Counted from the first letter of the stretch, positions 1 to 10,920 are shown. The stretch is DNA of 29,788 nucleotides from Mycoplasmataceae bacterium (GCA_020024735.1 JAHHTI010000004.1:1-29788); one strand, 5' to 3'. Numbers and translations: made by a program. Notes: generated from the letters alone by a model not told the origin.

Positions 1-2891
1 CTAATAGTAATATTTTGAGAAGGAAGATCTTTTCCATCAAATGAAGGGGCAATATTAATAATATTCCCTTTAGTATCGTAATAAGTATTTAAAGTAGCTT
101 TAAAAGTAATCGTACCAGCCTTATTATCAAAATGAGGATTAGTAATTTCAATATTGTCATTACTTGTTCCACCCACCATATTTTCAATTAAATTATTTCT
201 CACAATAGTTTTAAACTTATTCACATCTTTTAGTTCAACTGGAGTTTTGGTTAAATCAAATTCGGAAGAAGCCATAGTAGCTGTTTCATTCACATCAAAA
301 GCATCAGTAATCGTAGTTGGTTTAACTTTTTGGTAACCAGTAATCTTCACATTAAAATATTCATCATCAATGGTACTTGGAGTATCAATAATTAATTGTC
401 CTTCACTGGTATATCAACGATTAAATTTAAAAGATAAGGAAATACTTCCATCCAAATTAGAATATGAAGATTTATCCCAATCAATGGTAATATCATCTTG
501 ATTCATATCAGGTGGTGGGAACTTGACATTGTTTAAAATAAAAGAAACTAATTTATCACGTTCTTTTTCAAAAGCCACACTTGCTAATACATAAGGGTTT
601 CCTAAAGCAAACTCACTATCAATAGAAGTTCTTTGCACTTTTTTAAATCCCGTTACTTTAATCCGTGGTAAGGTTTTGTTGGTATTACGAATAAAGGTAT
701 AATTAGGGTCTTCATCAAAATAGTTTTTAATAATAGGAGTAACTTCAATTGTTCCTTCTGCTGGATTAGGAGTCACAGTATCTTTATCCACATCTAAAAT
801 CGTTTCATTAAAATCTAAAGAAGGTTCAACCACTGAACCTAAGGTATTAGCTAATTGAGTGTATAATAAACTAATTAGTTTATCATAAGTAGCAATCCCT
901 TTATCATCCTTGACATAAGGAAAGACAGTGTCATTAGGATTTCCAATAGGATAATTATCACTAGCAAATTTGGTAGGTCCAGGAACTTTCTTAAAATTAA
1001 AGAATGTTACTTTTCGAATGGTAGGTTTGACACCACCGACACCAACCACTTGTTCTTCCCCATTCTTATCGATATATTTATTTAAGTAATAATCAAATGC
1101 CAAAGAACCATCTCGATTATTAAAGATAACACTATCATCAACAATGACAATATCTGTCGTAAATACAAACCCAACAGGAGGATTAATAATTAAGTTATTT
1201 TTTTCAAAAATTTGCTTAATTTCCCGTGCTGTTTCAGTGTCATTAGTTTTGGTATAAAAAGCTTGCGCTAATTTGTTAGGATCTCCTAAAGTATTCTTAA
1301 CAGGAATTCTTACTTCAGTGGTAATGTTAGACTTAAAACCACGAATAATAATTGTATGATCAAAATTCATATCATTGATATAGTTATATTTATCATCAAA
1401 GTAACCTAAAAATAAAACCCGTACACTACATGTTCCTTTTTCTAAATCAGGTGTAAAGTCAAAATCGATTAAAGTATTATTAGGAGATATAGAAAAATTC
1501 ACAGGGGAATTTTGAATTAAATCAATAATTTTATTTTTTAATCCATTTTTAATTTTTTCATTGGCTGGATCAAAAACTTCATCAAACCCGATATCTCCTG
1601 CTACTAGATTATAAGAGTCTTGTAAAGAGGTAGGTCCTGCTAGAGTTTGAAAACCAGTGAAATTAATCAAAAAGTAATCACGTTCCTTTAAGTCTGGTAC
1701 ATCTGGAGGAGAAGTTTGTTCTTTACCAGATGTATCTAAATAATTAGTAATCAAAAATTTCACTGATAATGTCCCATTTCTATCATCAGGAACAATACTG
1801 TCAATTTGAATATCTGAACCTTTAAAGCCTGATGGTGGGGCATCAATAACCTTAGTGGCAATATAATCAACTAAGATATTTCTAAAAGTTCCTTCTGCTC
1901 ATTTCATCTTATAAGCTGAAGGATAAAGATATTGGTGAGCATACCCACTAATGGAATTAAAAATTTTCGCGGTATAAATAGCACTCTCACTAAAACGAGT
2001 ACGAGATCAAGGAACTTGAAAACGTGAAGCGGCTCTTGAGGCTCTTGATGAAAGATGGTGGAAACCATCAATCACATAAGTTTGGGAAGGAATATCAGTA
2101 GCAACTAAAGAAGCTGCTTGTGAAATCCCTGCTCCTAAATCAACATTAACTAATACTTGTCCTGCTTCATCATCAGCACTTAAGGAAACTTTAGTATTAG
2201 CAATGGTTGAAGGAAAAGCATTGTTAATTGATAGTTTTAATTTATGAGCATAATTTTCCCGATTGCTAATAAATTCACTAGGTAATAAATTCTTATTAAT
2301 GTTGCCTAAAGGTTCTAAATTAAAAGTGGTGGCAGTATTAGGAGCATAAAACTTCATTTCTCCAGTACTTGGTTCTTTATCAAAAACCCCTTGCAATGAC
2401 TGTACATTTCTGGTGTAGCTAGAAGTATCAAGAGGAATTTCAATCCCATCCCATTTCATCGTTGAAGTATTATCAAGTGTACTACTAAAAAACACTGCTT
2501 GGTGAAGAGTGTCAAAATTATCTAAACGATTAATCGGAGTAACTTCATTATCAAGTAGCATTAAAGCATTTTTAGAAGAGTTATTACTAATATCTAGGTT
2601 ATTGTTATTGATTTGAAAATTTAATGTTTGTGAATGAAATTCACTCACATCATAAGTAGGAGCATAAGTGATATTGGTAAGCATATCATTTAATGGGATG
2701 AAAGAACCATTATCAATAGAAGAGGAAGTGGCGGTGTTAAGACTAGTATCCTCATGGTTGTCTTGAGCAACACTACTAATGTTTTTAGGATTAACTATAG
2801 AAGGAGTAAGGGCTAATGATAACATTGTAGTTGTTGCAATACAACTAGCAATTAATCAACATTTCTTACTCTTAAAGTTAAAAAAACTCAT
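1..2891 (-). CDS. Large modular surface protein, C-terminus cut by window edge
   Basis: The frame is open from an ATG at 2891 to the window edge when TGA is Trp (TGA at 2007-2009 and 414-416, among others). At least 963 residues are visible. Residues 1-30 form a signal peptide: basic MSFFNFKSKKCW, then a hydrophobic stretch. About 270 residues of Ser/Asn-rich unique sequence follow, including one degenerate module, then at least five modules of about 100 residues. Each ends in a GF-type beta strand (TGFQTL, RGFKSN, NFKKVP, TGFKKV, TGYQKV) and many carry a YYD/YFD turn. The modules resemble those of the neighbouring 1977-residue protein and the mycoplasma lipoprotein-17 associated domain; that family match is from memory. 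There is no lipobox, so export is probably by a normal signal peptide with a C-terminal anchor outside the window. The start was chosen at 2891 rather than the internal Met at 2825 because only the longer form has the basic N-region. Function is unknown; an adhesive or masking surface protein is inferred. Confidence 0.85.
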
Positions 2892-2910
2892 ATTATAATT
2901 ATATATTATA
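2892..2910 (-). promoter_or_regulatory. Three tandem TATAAT boxes before the distal surface gene
   Basis: Read on the minus strand, perfect TATAAT hexamers occupy 2905-2910, 2898-2903 and 2892-2897, the last abutting the ATG at 2891. The middle copy is 6 nt from the ATG, which would start transcription at or next to the start codon. No Shine-Dalgarno sequence is present and no hairpin separates this gene from the one ending at 2933. It may be both read through and separately transcribed. Confidence 0.5.
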
Positions 2911-2932
2911 ATATCTCATAATATCTTAACTA

Positions 2933-5900
2933 TTATTTTAAACCACGTTTTTTACGGTATGTCATGATGAATCCAACCAAACAAATTAGAATAATTATCA
3001 CCATTACACCACCTAAAATATACATTGTATATTTAAAAGCATCATTCACTGAGTTGTAAACAAAAGTGTTGCTGACAGCAAAACCACTAATTTTTAAGGT
3101 AATATCTTGTTGATCAACCAATTCATACTTGTTATTAATAAAATTTTTAATCGTAGCAGTTACTCTAATAGACCCATCTTGATTGTTGTAACTTGCAGGA
3201 ATATAGTTATTAATGGTAATAGTTGTTGGAATACTTTGATAATTAATAATAGCATTATTAACTTTAACATTTAAATCATTTTTATTCTTATTTCAATCTT
3301 CAGGACTCATTGTTTGAAATTTTTGAGGTTCAATCATTTTATCACCAATTGGAACATCAATGACGTGGTCCTTACCACTAATTTCTTCATAGTTTACAAG
3401 GGTTGGAATACTTTTCTTAAAGTTAATAAAGGTTACTTCAAATCCTTTTGGTTGTCCAATCGCATCACTACTAGCGGTAGCTGGAGCAACTAACATTCCT
3501 TTTTCATCATAATAGCAGGATAAGAAAACTACTGCATTAATAGTTCCTTTTTGATTATCATAACTAGTAATATTAACACCAGTAATATCCTTGGCTTGGT
3601 TAAAGTCTTTAGGACTGAAATTAATGATGGTTTTTAAATTGGATGGATCTTTATTAATTAAGAAGTCTTTTAATTCATCAGAAGTCACTTCTTGAGGGAA
3701 TTTTGTATTAATTTTATCATTATCTACAAAGATACTTCGACTAACAGAAGTGGCAATGATTTTCTTAAACCCACTAATCACAATGGTTTGTGTCTTGGTT
3801 TTAGTTTTTTGTAAAACAGCATTTTCATCATAATAGTTCTTATAAGTCAGATTAACTCTTAATTCCCCATCCACATTTCCATAAGAGTTTTCGGCAGTCG
3901 GAGCATAGAATTCTACTACATCCTTATTAAATTCAAAATCATCAGGCATATTAAGGAAGATTTGGCTTGATAAGAAACCTAATAAAGCTCTTAAGTTAGG
4001 TTTATCTTTATCAGAAATTGATTCATTAACAAAAAATGAAGGTTCTTTACTAATGATGTTATTTAAACGAACCACTTCATCCGGATCAGTTGGTGTGGGA
4101 ATTTCAGCAATTGAAACATAAGAAGAAACTTCGGATGGAGATAATGGGGTAAATCCTTTAAAGGTTACTAATTTCCTTAAATATATTGGTCCGGCACTAC
4201 TAACAATATTTCCGTTTTCGTCATAATACTTATAAAGGTTTACTCACGCTTTAATTGTTCCAATTTTGTTTTCATTACTCACGATGGAAACACTAATATC
4301 ATCTGCACTTAAAGTATCATTGACAAGGTTTGTAAAACAATACTTTTGATTCTTTAAAACTAATTGTTTTAAAATATCGTTTTTGTTATCATTTTCAAAA
4401 TCATTTAGGGTTACTTCACGTTCAACTCCACCCATTGATAATTGAATGTTATTTAAGGTAACATTAGTATTAATACCAGTTGGAGAAACAGCTTTAAACC
4501 CTAGAAGAGTTATTTGGAATTTTTTAACATTAGTAGAACCCTTAATTAAATTGGAAGCATCATCATAGTAAGTACTTAACGAAAGGTTAATTTTTAATTT
4601 TCCTTCACGGTTATCAGTACTAATGATGGAAGCCTTCATATCATTTTCATTAAAGCCATCAGGAATAGAACTTAAAATAGAGGTATGTTCTTTTCATAAG
4701 TAGCGGTTTAATTCTAGTAGGTTTACATCAGTTGGTAGAATATGTTCAAACCCTACTACATTCATTTGGGTAATGGCAGATGTTGGTAAAGTTTTACGGA
4801 AACCTTTAATGGTTAGATTAGTGGCAAATGCCTTGGCATCTTCCAAAGTATCAATTAATGTTCCACTACTATTAAAATATTTATATAGGATTAAACGAGC
4901 TTCAACAGTTCCCGTTTTATTTGATCGTGAGTTAATTTGAATTTTTAAATTATCATTGGTAATACTTGGTAGATTGGTATAGATAGCACTCTTATTAACA
5001 CGAATCGCATCAATAATGCGAGAAGTATCCACTAAAGTTGGTAAATCATCATTAAATTCATTTAATGTAATCACGTTATTAGCATAGGTTTGTCCCACAG
5101 GTTCAAACCCTACTAACAAGACATCAGTTTCTAAAAATTCACCTTTCTTATTTAATGCTCCTTCACTATTAAAATACTTATTAATTGTTAATCTTCCAGT
5201 CACTTGTCCTAATTTATTATTAGGAGTAGCAGTAAAGTCAAAAGAAACAATGTTTTCTAAAGAAAAATATTCCGGTAGATTTTGAATAATAGGAGCACGT
5301 GGATTTTGGTAATTTTGTCTAATTAAACTTAAAATTTCATCATTAGAAAATTCACTCGCTTTTTTATTATAGAATTCTGGTAAATTAATCATTTTACTGA
5401 CCACTGTCGGGAATTGTGTTTTAAAACCATAGAACTTTACTGGAAAACTTGCTCAAGATGATATATCATCGTGTAGTAAACCAGTCGCATCATAATATTT
5501 GTTTAATTGCACAGTAGCATACAAATATCCTGAAATATTATTTACTTGAATGGTTGAACTCACAATTTGAATATTAGAAGAACCAAAATTTTGTGGTTTA
5601 TTGGTAATACAATCCTTACAACTTAATAACATACTTACTAAATCTTCAGCACTCACTTCAGAAGCTCTAGGGATACTATCTTCGGCATAACTCTTACTCA
5701 CATCAAATCCTTGAACCACTGTTGTAGCACCAGGAATTTTTTGAAACCCTTCAATGGTAATGGTTTCAGATAACGGAGGAACATCACTTCCAATACTGGT
5801 GATAATTAAATCCCCTGAATTTTTATCATAATATTTAGTTAAATTAATGGTCACACTAATTGAACCTTCTAGGTTGTTAGCATAAGCTTCTCGGAAATTG

Positions 5901-8866
5901 AAATATAAATCAGAAGCAAGGATTTGTTTAGGCAAATCTTCAATATAATCTGCTCTAAATGATCATAGAATTTCAGTTAGCATTTCTTCAGTAATCAATG
6001 AAGGTAATGTATTATTATAGATATCCTTTAAAGAAAAACGTTGTAAGATGACAGTTCCCGTTACTTTTTTGAAATCTTGAATGATAACATCCCCTTCTAA
6101 TGGGCGACTATGAGCAACATCATTAATTAAGACACCATTTTTATCATAGTAATAATAAAGCTTAATATGTAAATTAATTGTCCCTTTCTTATTATCAAAG
6201 GAATTAACAAAATATTCAAAATTGTTAATATTGAAATTTAATGGTGTATTAACCATTAGGGAATTTTTGATATCAATCATTAAATTTCTTAAATTCTTAG
6301 CATCCCCAGCCACATCCCCGGCTACTTCATCCTTTCATGGATAAGCCATTGCACCAATGGTTGGAGAACTCAAGGAAAGGTCAGTAATAATATCAGTTGG
6401 TAATACTTGCTTAAATCCACTAACCACTACTTGATATGAGATCGGAGTATTAACCACTTTATGTGAACCTTTGGTATCAAAATAATTAAAGGCTGTTAAT
6501 TTAACAGTCACAGTTCCAGCCAAATTATCAAATGCCAATTTTTCAACCCTATCAAGCACAAAGTTCTTAGGGATAGGATTAAAGAATTGCATAATGTTGG
6601 TACTAATGATTTCTTTTAATTGATCTTCATTTAACTCTTGCGGTAATAAATTATCATAACTACCAGTTAATTTTACTTTAGCTGGTGGAGTTAGAATACT
6701 AATTACTCTTTTAAAACCGGTTAAAACCGCTTTAAATCTTTTGGTTTCCTTAGTAGCTGGACCAATTAAAATTCCTTTACTGTTGTAAAAATAATCAACT
6801 AATATTTCAAAACCAATTTGTCCTTCACGATTGTTATATGATGAAAGGCTAATTTCTGTAATATTAGAATCTTTAAAATCAGGTGGTAAATTTAAAAACA
6901 CTTCTCCTGTACCACTGAATACTAATCTTTTAATAATGTCTTTAACAGTGGTATCACTTGCATAAACATCACTAGCATAACTATCATGATAATTGCTTGG
7001 AACAGTAATTGAAGCATTAATATCAGTAGGAGGAGTAATTTTTAATTTAGTGATTTTTAAATTTCCGAGGTTTTTACTAGTACCATCTATATATGTACAA
7101 TATTCATCATCTTCAAAATAACGGTTAATTGTAATGTTCCCAATATCCAAAACACCAGTTAAATTATTCGATTGAATGATGGTTAAAGTATCAGGAGCGA
7201 CAATGATGTTATCACTACCAAAATCACTAGGAAGATTTTCAAATAATGAAAGAGAGTTTTCAAAAAGAGCATTTTTTAAAACTGATTTATCATTTAATTC
7301 TTGTGGAGATAAACCATCAAGACTTGGTAATTCCACACTATAACTTTTAATTGTCGTTGGAGCAACAGATTGGAATCCGGCTAATTTAATTTCTCTAAAA
7401 GGAAGAGTTTCTCCTTTACTAGGATAAATGATTTCTCCATTTTTAATGAAAAAATTAATATCTCCTGAAACAATCATTCTTCCGTGCTTGTTATCACAAC
7501 GATATTCAGTAATATTAATATTTCCTACATCAAAACCACTTGGTAAATTTTGAATACTATTCTTCAAGGCAGTTTTCATTTGAAATTCCACAAAGGTATT
7601 ACCAACATATTGGTAAGGAATAACATCATTAACTGCTGCTACATTAACAAAGGTAGTAGTGGTATCAGGAAAGGTAGTGGAATTGGAATAGATTCCTTCC
7701 TTAAATCCGGTAATAACCACATCCACCGATGGAAAACTAGGGGTAGTTACTAAATTATAACGATCATCAAAGAACATATTTAAAGTAATATTTAACTTAA
7801 CTTTTCCATGTTCTAAATCATATTCACGGAAATTTCCGGTAGAAAGACGATTAAAGATTACGTTTTTATAAGTCGCATTAGCAGGGAAGTTAATAATATT
7901 TTCACAAATAATTTGTTTTAAAACATCATCATCCAAACTTTGTGGGTCAACATTCTTATAATCATAAAGTTTGGAACTAATTTCATTAGATGCTGATAAA
8001 TTAATGGAAGTTTTTCCAGGAACTTTATTAAACCCTGTAATTGTAATAGGAAAATCTAAGTGTTTAGTTGGATTCACTTCCACATAGTAAGGTGCTGGTA
8101 GGGTAAGAGGTACATCACTATTTAACACCCCAGTATCATCATAGTATTGATGAACTCTTAATTGAAAACTTAATTCACCTTTTTGGTTATCAAATCTTCT
8201 TGGCATTAATATTTCAAAAATCTTACTCGCATCAATTCCCGGAACATTGGGAACATTTTTCTTATTTTCAATATATTCAATTAATTTATTATCGTAAGTG
8301 GTAGTGTTAGCAAAATCTTGGGCATACATGGCTGTTTTTGCTGGAAGTGTGGAATTTAAAGTAACATCAGTTTTACCAGGGCTAAAAAACCCTTTAATGG
8401 AAGTTGTTTGGGGAGTTGTGATGGTTTCGGTGATAGTCGGGGCAGCTCAAGTAACATTTGGTAAGTAGGTAAAAAGCACTTCTCCTGGGTTAGTCGTTTT
8501 TTGAAAATTAGGGTCATTAAAAACAACGTCAGTAATGGCCGGATTATCAGCAATATACTGAGTTTTTACCAAATCTTGTAATTCATTAATCAAGGTTGGA
8601 TCACTAGCACCAGTTGCTGTATGAACAATATCAGTTGGGGTATAGTCTTTAAACTTTGAACCATCTGGAAGTAGATATTCGGGTAAAGTAGGGATAGCTC
8701 GTGTAGGTTTACCAACAGTGGTTACATCACGAGTAGAATTAGCTAAATCTATAGAACTTGAAGAAACGACGTCTTGTTTAGTTATCAAATGAGGAGTAAG
8801 TGTTGCCACACCTAAACAAATCGAAGTGACAGATAAATAAACAAATTGTTTAATTTTTTTAATCAT
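2933..8866 (-). CDS. Giant modular membrane-anchored surface protein (1977 aa)
   Basis: This is one reading frame from ATG 8866 to TAA 2933-2935. It crosses at least seven in-frame TGA (Trp) codons, at 8447, 6335, 5963, 5453, 4694, 4244 and 3293. The N-terminus (MIKKIKQFVYLSVTSICLGV) is a signal peptide without a good lipobox. About 17 divergent modules of 100-115 residues follow. A typical module has a helical start, NLP.DF, a DN..G.. beta strand, an aromatic-aromatic-D-x-x-G turn (KYYDATG, QYYDDTG, CYYDEKG) and an ITGFKKV..T closing strand. The C-terminus is one membrane span (about YILGGVMVIIILICLVGFIM) followed by TYRKKRGLK, giving an outside-out protein with a cytoplasmic basic tail. The modules resemble the mycoplasma lipoprotein-17 associated domain. 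The role is inferred to be adhesion, shielding or antigenic display. The paralogue downstream starts only 41 nt later. Confidence 0.9.
3130..8420 (-). repeat. About 17 tandem protein modules, diverged at DNA level
   Basis: Within the giant gene, closing strands recur roughly every 300-350 nt: GFFSPG, TGFNKV, TGFKEG, AGFQSV, TGFKRV, SGFKQV, QDFKKV, EGFQKI, YGFKTQ, VGFEPV, KGFRKT, LGFKAV, KGFTPL, SGFKKI, INFKKS, SGFAVS, plus one degenerate copy (KITKLKITPPTDI). The modules are recognisable only as protein; nucleotide copies differ throughout. This points to old duplications under selection rather than recent slippage. Boundaries are approximate. Confidence 0.75.
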
Positions 8867-8872
8867 GTATAA

Positions 8873-8902
8873 ATTATATATAATTTAAGCAATTTATTCC
8901 AA
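8873..8902 (-). promoter_or_regulatory. Promoter of the giant surface gene
   Basis: On the minus strand the -35 is TTGGAA (8897-8902), the spacer is 18 nt and the -10 is TATAAT (8873-8878). Only six bases (TTATAC) separate the -10 from the ATG, so transcription should start at the A of the start codon. No Shine-Dalgarno sequence exists or could fit. Confidence 0.65.
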
Positions 8903-8919
8903 AGTTTTATTTTTTTAAA

Positions 8920-8941
8920 TATAATTTATTTAGACGATAAT
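8920..8941 (+). promoter_or_regulatory. Candidate -10 boxes of the 142-aa gene
   Basis: TATAAT (8920-8925) and GATAAT (8936-8941) both precede the ATG at 8952. The second lies 10 nt from the ATG and would give a leader of about 3 nt. No clear -35 was seen for either box. The region is shared with the divergent giant-gene promoter. Confidence 0.35.
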
Positions 8942-8951
8942 TTTTATTCAT

Positions 8952-9380
8952 ATGGATGATTTAAAACAAACTACTGAAGACAATATCAAAAATGAAGATA
9001 CTAACACCGAACACACTGATAGTATCGTGTTTGATGATCAGGTAAATGATAATCAAGATGATACTTCTAATGAGGAAGGTACTTTAAGTAAACGTGAAGC
9101 TTTTGAATCATCACGTCGCAAGTTTTTCTCTCGACTATTAAATAAAAAGATAAAAAAAGATACTCCTGAAATTACTAAAGGGGTCAAGATTGAAAATTTA
9201 CATTCGAATTTTAAACGAAACAAAAAATTAGAAGGAAAGCCTGAAGATTTTCCTAAAAAAGTTAAAATTTTGAGTTGACAAGAAGAACAAAAATTAGGTT
9301 TAGATAATAACCATAGTATTGACCTTGAATTAAAAGACGAATTAGCAGCTCTAGCTCGTGAAGTGAATGCTAAAAATTAG
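8952..9380 (+). CDS. Small acidic/basic two-part protein, unknown function (142 aa)
   Basis: The frame runs from ATG 8952 to TAG 9378-9380, with one TGA read as Trp (9276-9278). I do not recognise the family. The first 45 residues are strongly acidic and Asn/Asp/Thr-rich (MDDLKQTTEDN..., DDQVNDNQDD), so probably disordered. The middle is basic (SRRKFFSRLLNKKIKK), and the end is a short amphipathic helix rich in Glu/Leu/Ala. There is no signal peptide or membrane segment, so it is probably cytoplasmic. It is transcribed away from the giant surface gene and is followed by the argF leader with no obvious terminator. No Shine-Dalgarno sequence is visible. The frame is open for its full length in an AT-rich region and ends just before argF control sequences, which supports a real gene. 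Confidence 0.7.
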
Positions 9381-9437
9381 TGTAAATAAAAAATAAGCTT
9401 TAATCTTTTTTTCAAATTTTTTTCAACCTCAAAAATA

Positions 9438-9527
9438 GCGTAAAAAACGACAAAAAAGCGAAATTTTAGCGAAAAAAAACGTTAAATAGTGTAAATTTTT
9501 CTAAAATTTAGTGAGAAATGTTAAAAT
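9438..9527 (+). promoter_or_regulatory. argF control region: phased A-tracts, inverted repeat, extended -10
   Basis: Five CG steps (C at 9439, 9448, 9459, 9470, 9480) are spaced 9-11 bp apart with pure A/T tracts between them. This is the pattern of helically phased A-tracts that bend DNA. Downstream is a perfect 8-bp inverted repeat, TAAATTTT-tct-AAAATTTA (9492-9510), over the expected -35 position. An extended -10, TGTTAAAAT, lies at 9519-9527. The leader before the ATG at 9587 would be about 50 nt. The rest of 9381-9586 holds no gene. Confidence 0.5.
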
Positions 9528-9586
9528 GTTTATTGAAGTGAAGAAGGCCACTTTATAAAAGCCTCAAAAAAAATTAGGAGAAAATT

Positions 9587-10657
9587 ATGAATTTAAAAGG
9601 AAGAAGTTTAGACTCTCTTGTTAAAAATTATTCAATCGAAGAAGTTAAATATTTAGTTGAACTTTCTTTAAAACTTAAAAAACATAAAAAAGCAGGAAAA
9701 GTGCTTGAACAACAAAATTTCTTAAGAGGAAAAAACATTGTTACTCTATGAGAAAAAGATTCTACAAGAACTAGATGTTCATTCGATGTAGCTGCTTTTG
9801 ACTTAGGTATGAACGTTACTTACGTTGGACCTCAAGGTTCTAACTATGGTAAAAAAGAATCTATCGAAGATACTGCAAAAGTTTTAGGTAACTTCTATGA
9901 TGGTATCCAATTTAGAGGATTCAGCCAAGAATACGTTGAAATTCTAGCTAGAGATTCAGGAGTTCCAGTTTGAAATGGATTAACTGATGACGAACACCCT
10001 ACACAAATCATTGCTGACTTATTAACAATGGTTGAATGTGCAGGAAGCTTTGATGCTTTAAAAGGTAAAAAGTTTGTATTTATTGGTGACTTCAAAAACA
10101 ACATGGGTCACTCTGAATGAATCGCTTGTGCTTATGCAGGTATGCATTGTACATTATGTGGTCCTGCTGCTTATAAGAAAGAAATGATTCCAGCAATCAT
10201 GACTAAAGCAGAAGCTATTGCTAAACAAACAGGTGCTACTTTAACTTATTCAACTGACAAAATGGAAGCTGCTAAAGGTGCTGACTTCATCTATACAGAT
10301 GTTTGAGTATCATTAGGAGAACCATTTGAAATTTTCGAAAAGAGAATTGGTGAATTAAAAGAATTCCAAGTTGATATGAAAATGATCCAAGCTGCTAATA
10401 GTACAGTTAAATTCCTACACTGTTTACCAGCATTCCATGACAAGAGAACTAAATTCTCAAGTGAAATTGCTGAAAAATTTGGTAAAAAATACCCAGTTGT
10501 TAAGAATGGTGAAATGGAAGTTACTGACGAAGTATTCCAATCTAACTACTCTGTAGCATTTAGAGAAGCTGAAAACAGAATGCACACTATTAAAGCTATT
10601 ATGTTAGCTACAATGGCTGATGATACTGTTTATACTAAAAAATTAAGAAAATTCTAA
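9587..10657 (+). CDS. argF: Ornithine carbamoyltransferase (356 aa)
   Basis: It transfers the carbamoyl group between carbamoyl phosphate and ornithine/citrulline in the cytoplasm. Mollicutes usually run it backwards in the arginine deiminase pathway to make carbamoyl phosphate for ATP; that use (arcB) is inferred here. Family motifs are the carbamoyl-phosphate loop STRTR (residues 59-63), HPTQ (137-140), the ornithine-binding D238-x3-S242-L-G loop (usually SMG) and the HCLP catalytic motif (278-281). The length is normal for the family. TGA codes for Trp, e.g. in the TLWEKD, VPVWNG and DVWVSLG stretches. The start has a clear Shine-Dalgarno (AGGAG, 9577-9581) five bases upstream. Neither arginine deiminase nor carbamate kinase is adjacent; a strong terminator follows, so it appears monocistronic. 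The S-L-G loop favours ornithine over putrescine carbamoyltransferase. Confidence 0.96.
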
Positions 10658-10680
10658 TTCTTGATTAATTAGTTAAATCA

Positions 10681-10710
10681 AAAAAACCTAGAGACTGCTC
10701 TAGGTTTTTT
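10681..10710. terminator. Rho-independent terminator after argF
   Basis: A perfect 13-bp stem (AAAAAACCTAGAG / CTCTAGGTTTTTT) has a 4-nt ACTG loop and a T run. It lies 23 nt after the argF stop and could work in both directions. Confidence 0.9.
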
Positions 10711-10735
10711 TCTGTCTATCAAATGAGAACAATAT

Positions 10736-10762
10736 AAAAATCTAGGAGTAACCTAGATTTTT
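10736..10762 (-). terminator. Terminator of the 41-aa basic protein gene
   Basis: An 11-bp stem, AAAAATCTAGG / CCTAGATTTTT, has a 5-nt loop and lies just past the stop at 10769. The symmetry would allow use on both strands. Confidence 0.75.
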
Positions 10763-10768
10763 ATTTTT

Positions 10769-10894
10769 TTATTGTTGTGCTTCTTTATTTTCTTTTTTAG
10801 CTCTTAACTTTGCTTTTCTAACATAACTTTTAAGTCTTTTTTCTCTTTGGACTTTCATTTTATGAGCTCTTACTTTAGCTCTTCTTCTTCCCAT
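10769..10894 (-). CDS. Small highly basic protein (41 aa), possibly ribosome-associated
   Basis: The frame runs from ATG 10894 to TAA 10769-10771. The protein begins MGRRRAKVRAHKMKVQREKR and ends KKENKEAQQ; about 45% of residues are Lys or Arg and no acidic stretch is present. It is preceded by a strong Shine-Dalgarno (AGAAAGGA) six bases before ATG, has its own TATAAT box (10921-10926) and its own terminator. That makes it a real gene despite its size. Composition and strong expression signals suggest RNA or ribosome binding. I could not match it to S21, L34, L36 or another small ribosomal protein from memory, so no name is given. Confidence 0.7.
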   Translation of the reverse strand: MGRRRAKVRAHKMKVQREKRLKSYVRKAKLRAKKENKEAQQ

Positions 10895-10920
10895 AATAAT
10901 CCTTTCTTTACAATAGCAAT

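Noticed and set aside
154..336. 60-codon plus-strand frame over the left-edge surface gene
   Set aside because: It is antisense to the continuous minus-strand frame 1-2891 and has no expression signal or protein-like composition.
7550..7753. 67-codon plus-strand frame
   Set aside because: Antisense shadow inside the giant surface gene with no Shine-Dalgarno or promoter.
8356..8553. 65-codon minus-strand frame at the start of the giant gene
   Set aside because: It is in a different frame from the continuous 2933-8866 gene and overlaps its coding sequence; a shadow.
2933..8866. Splitting this region into eight or more separate small genes
   Set aside because: All pieces share one frame and are separated only by TGA, which is Trp here, as shown by argF, asnA, asnS and dnaE.
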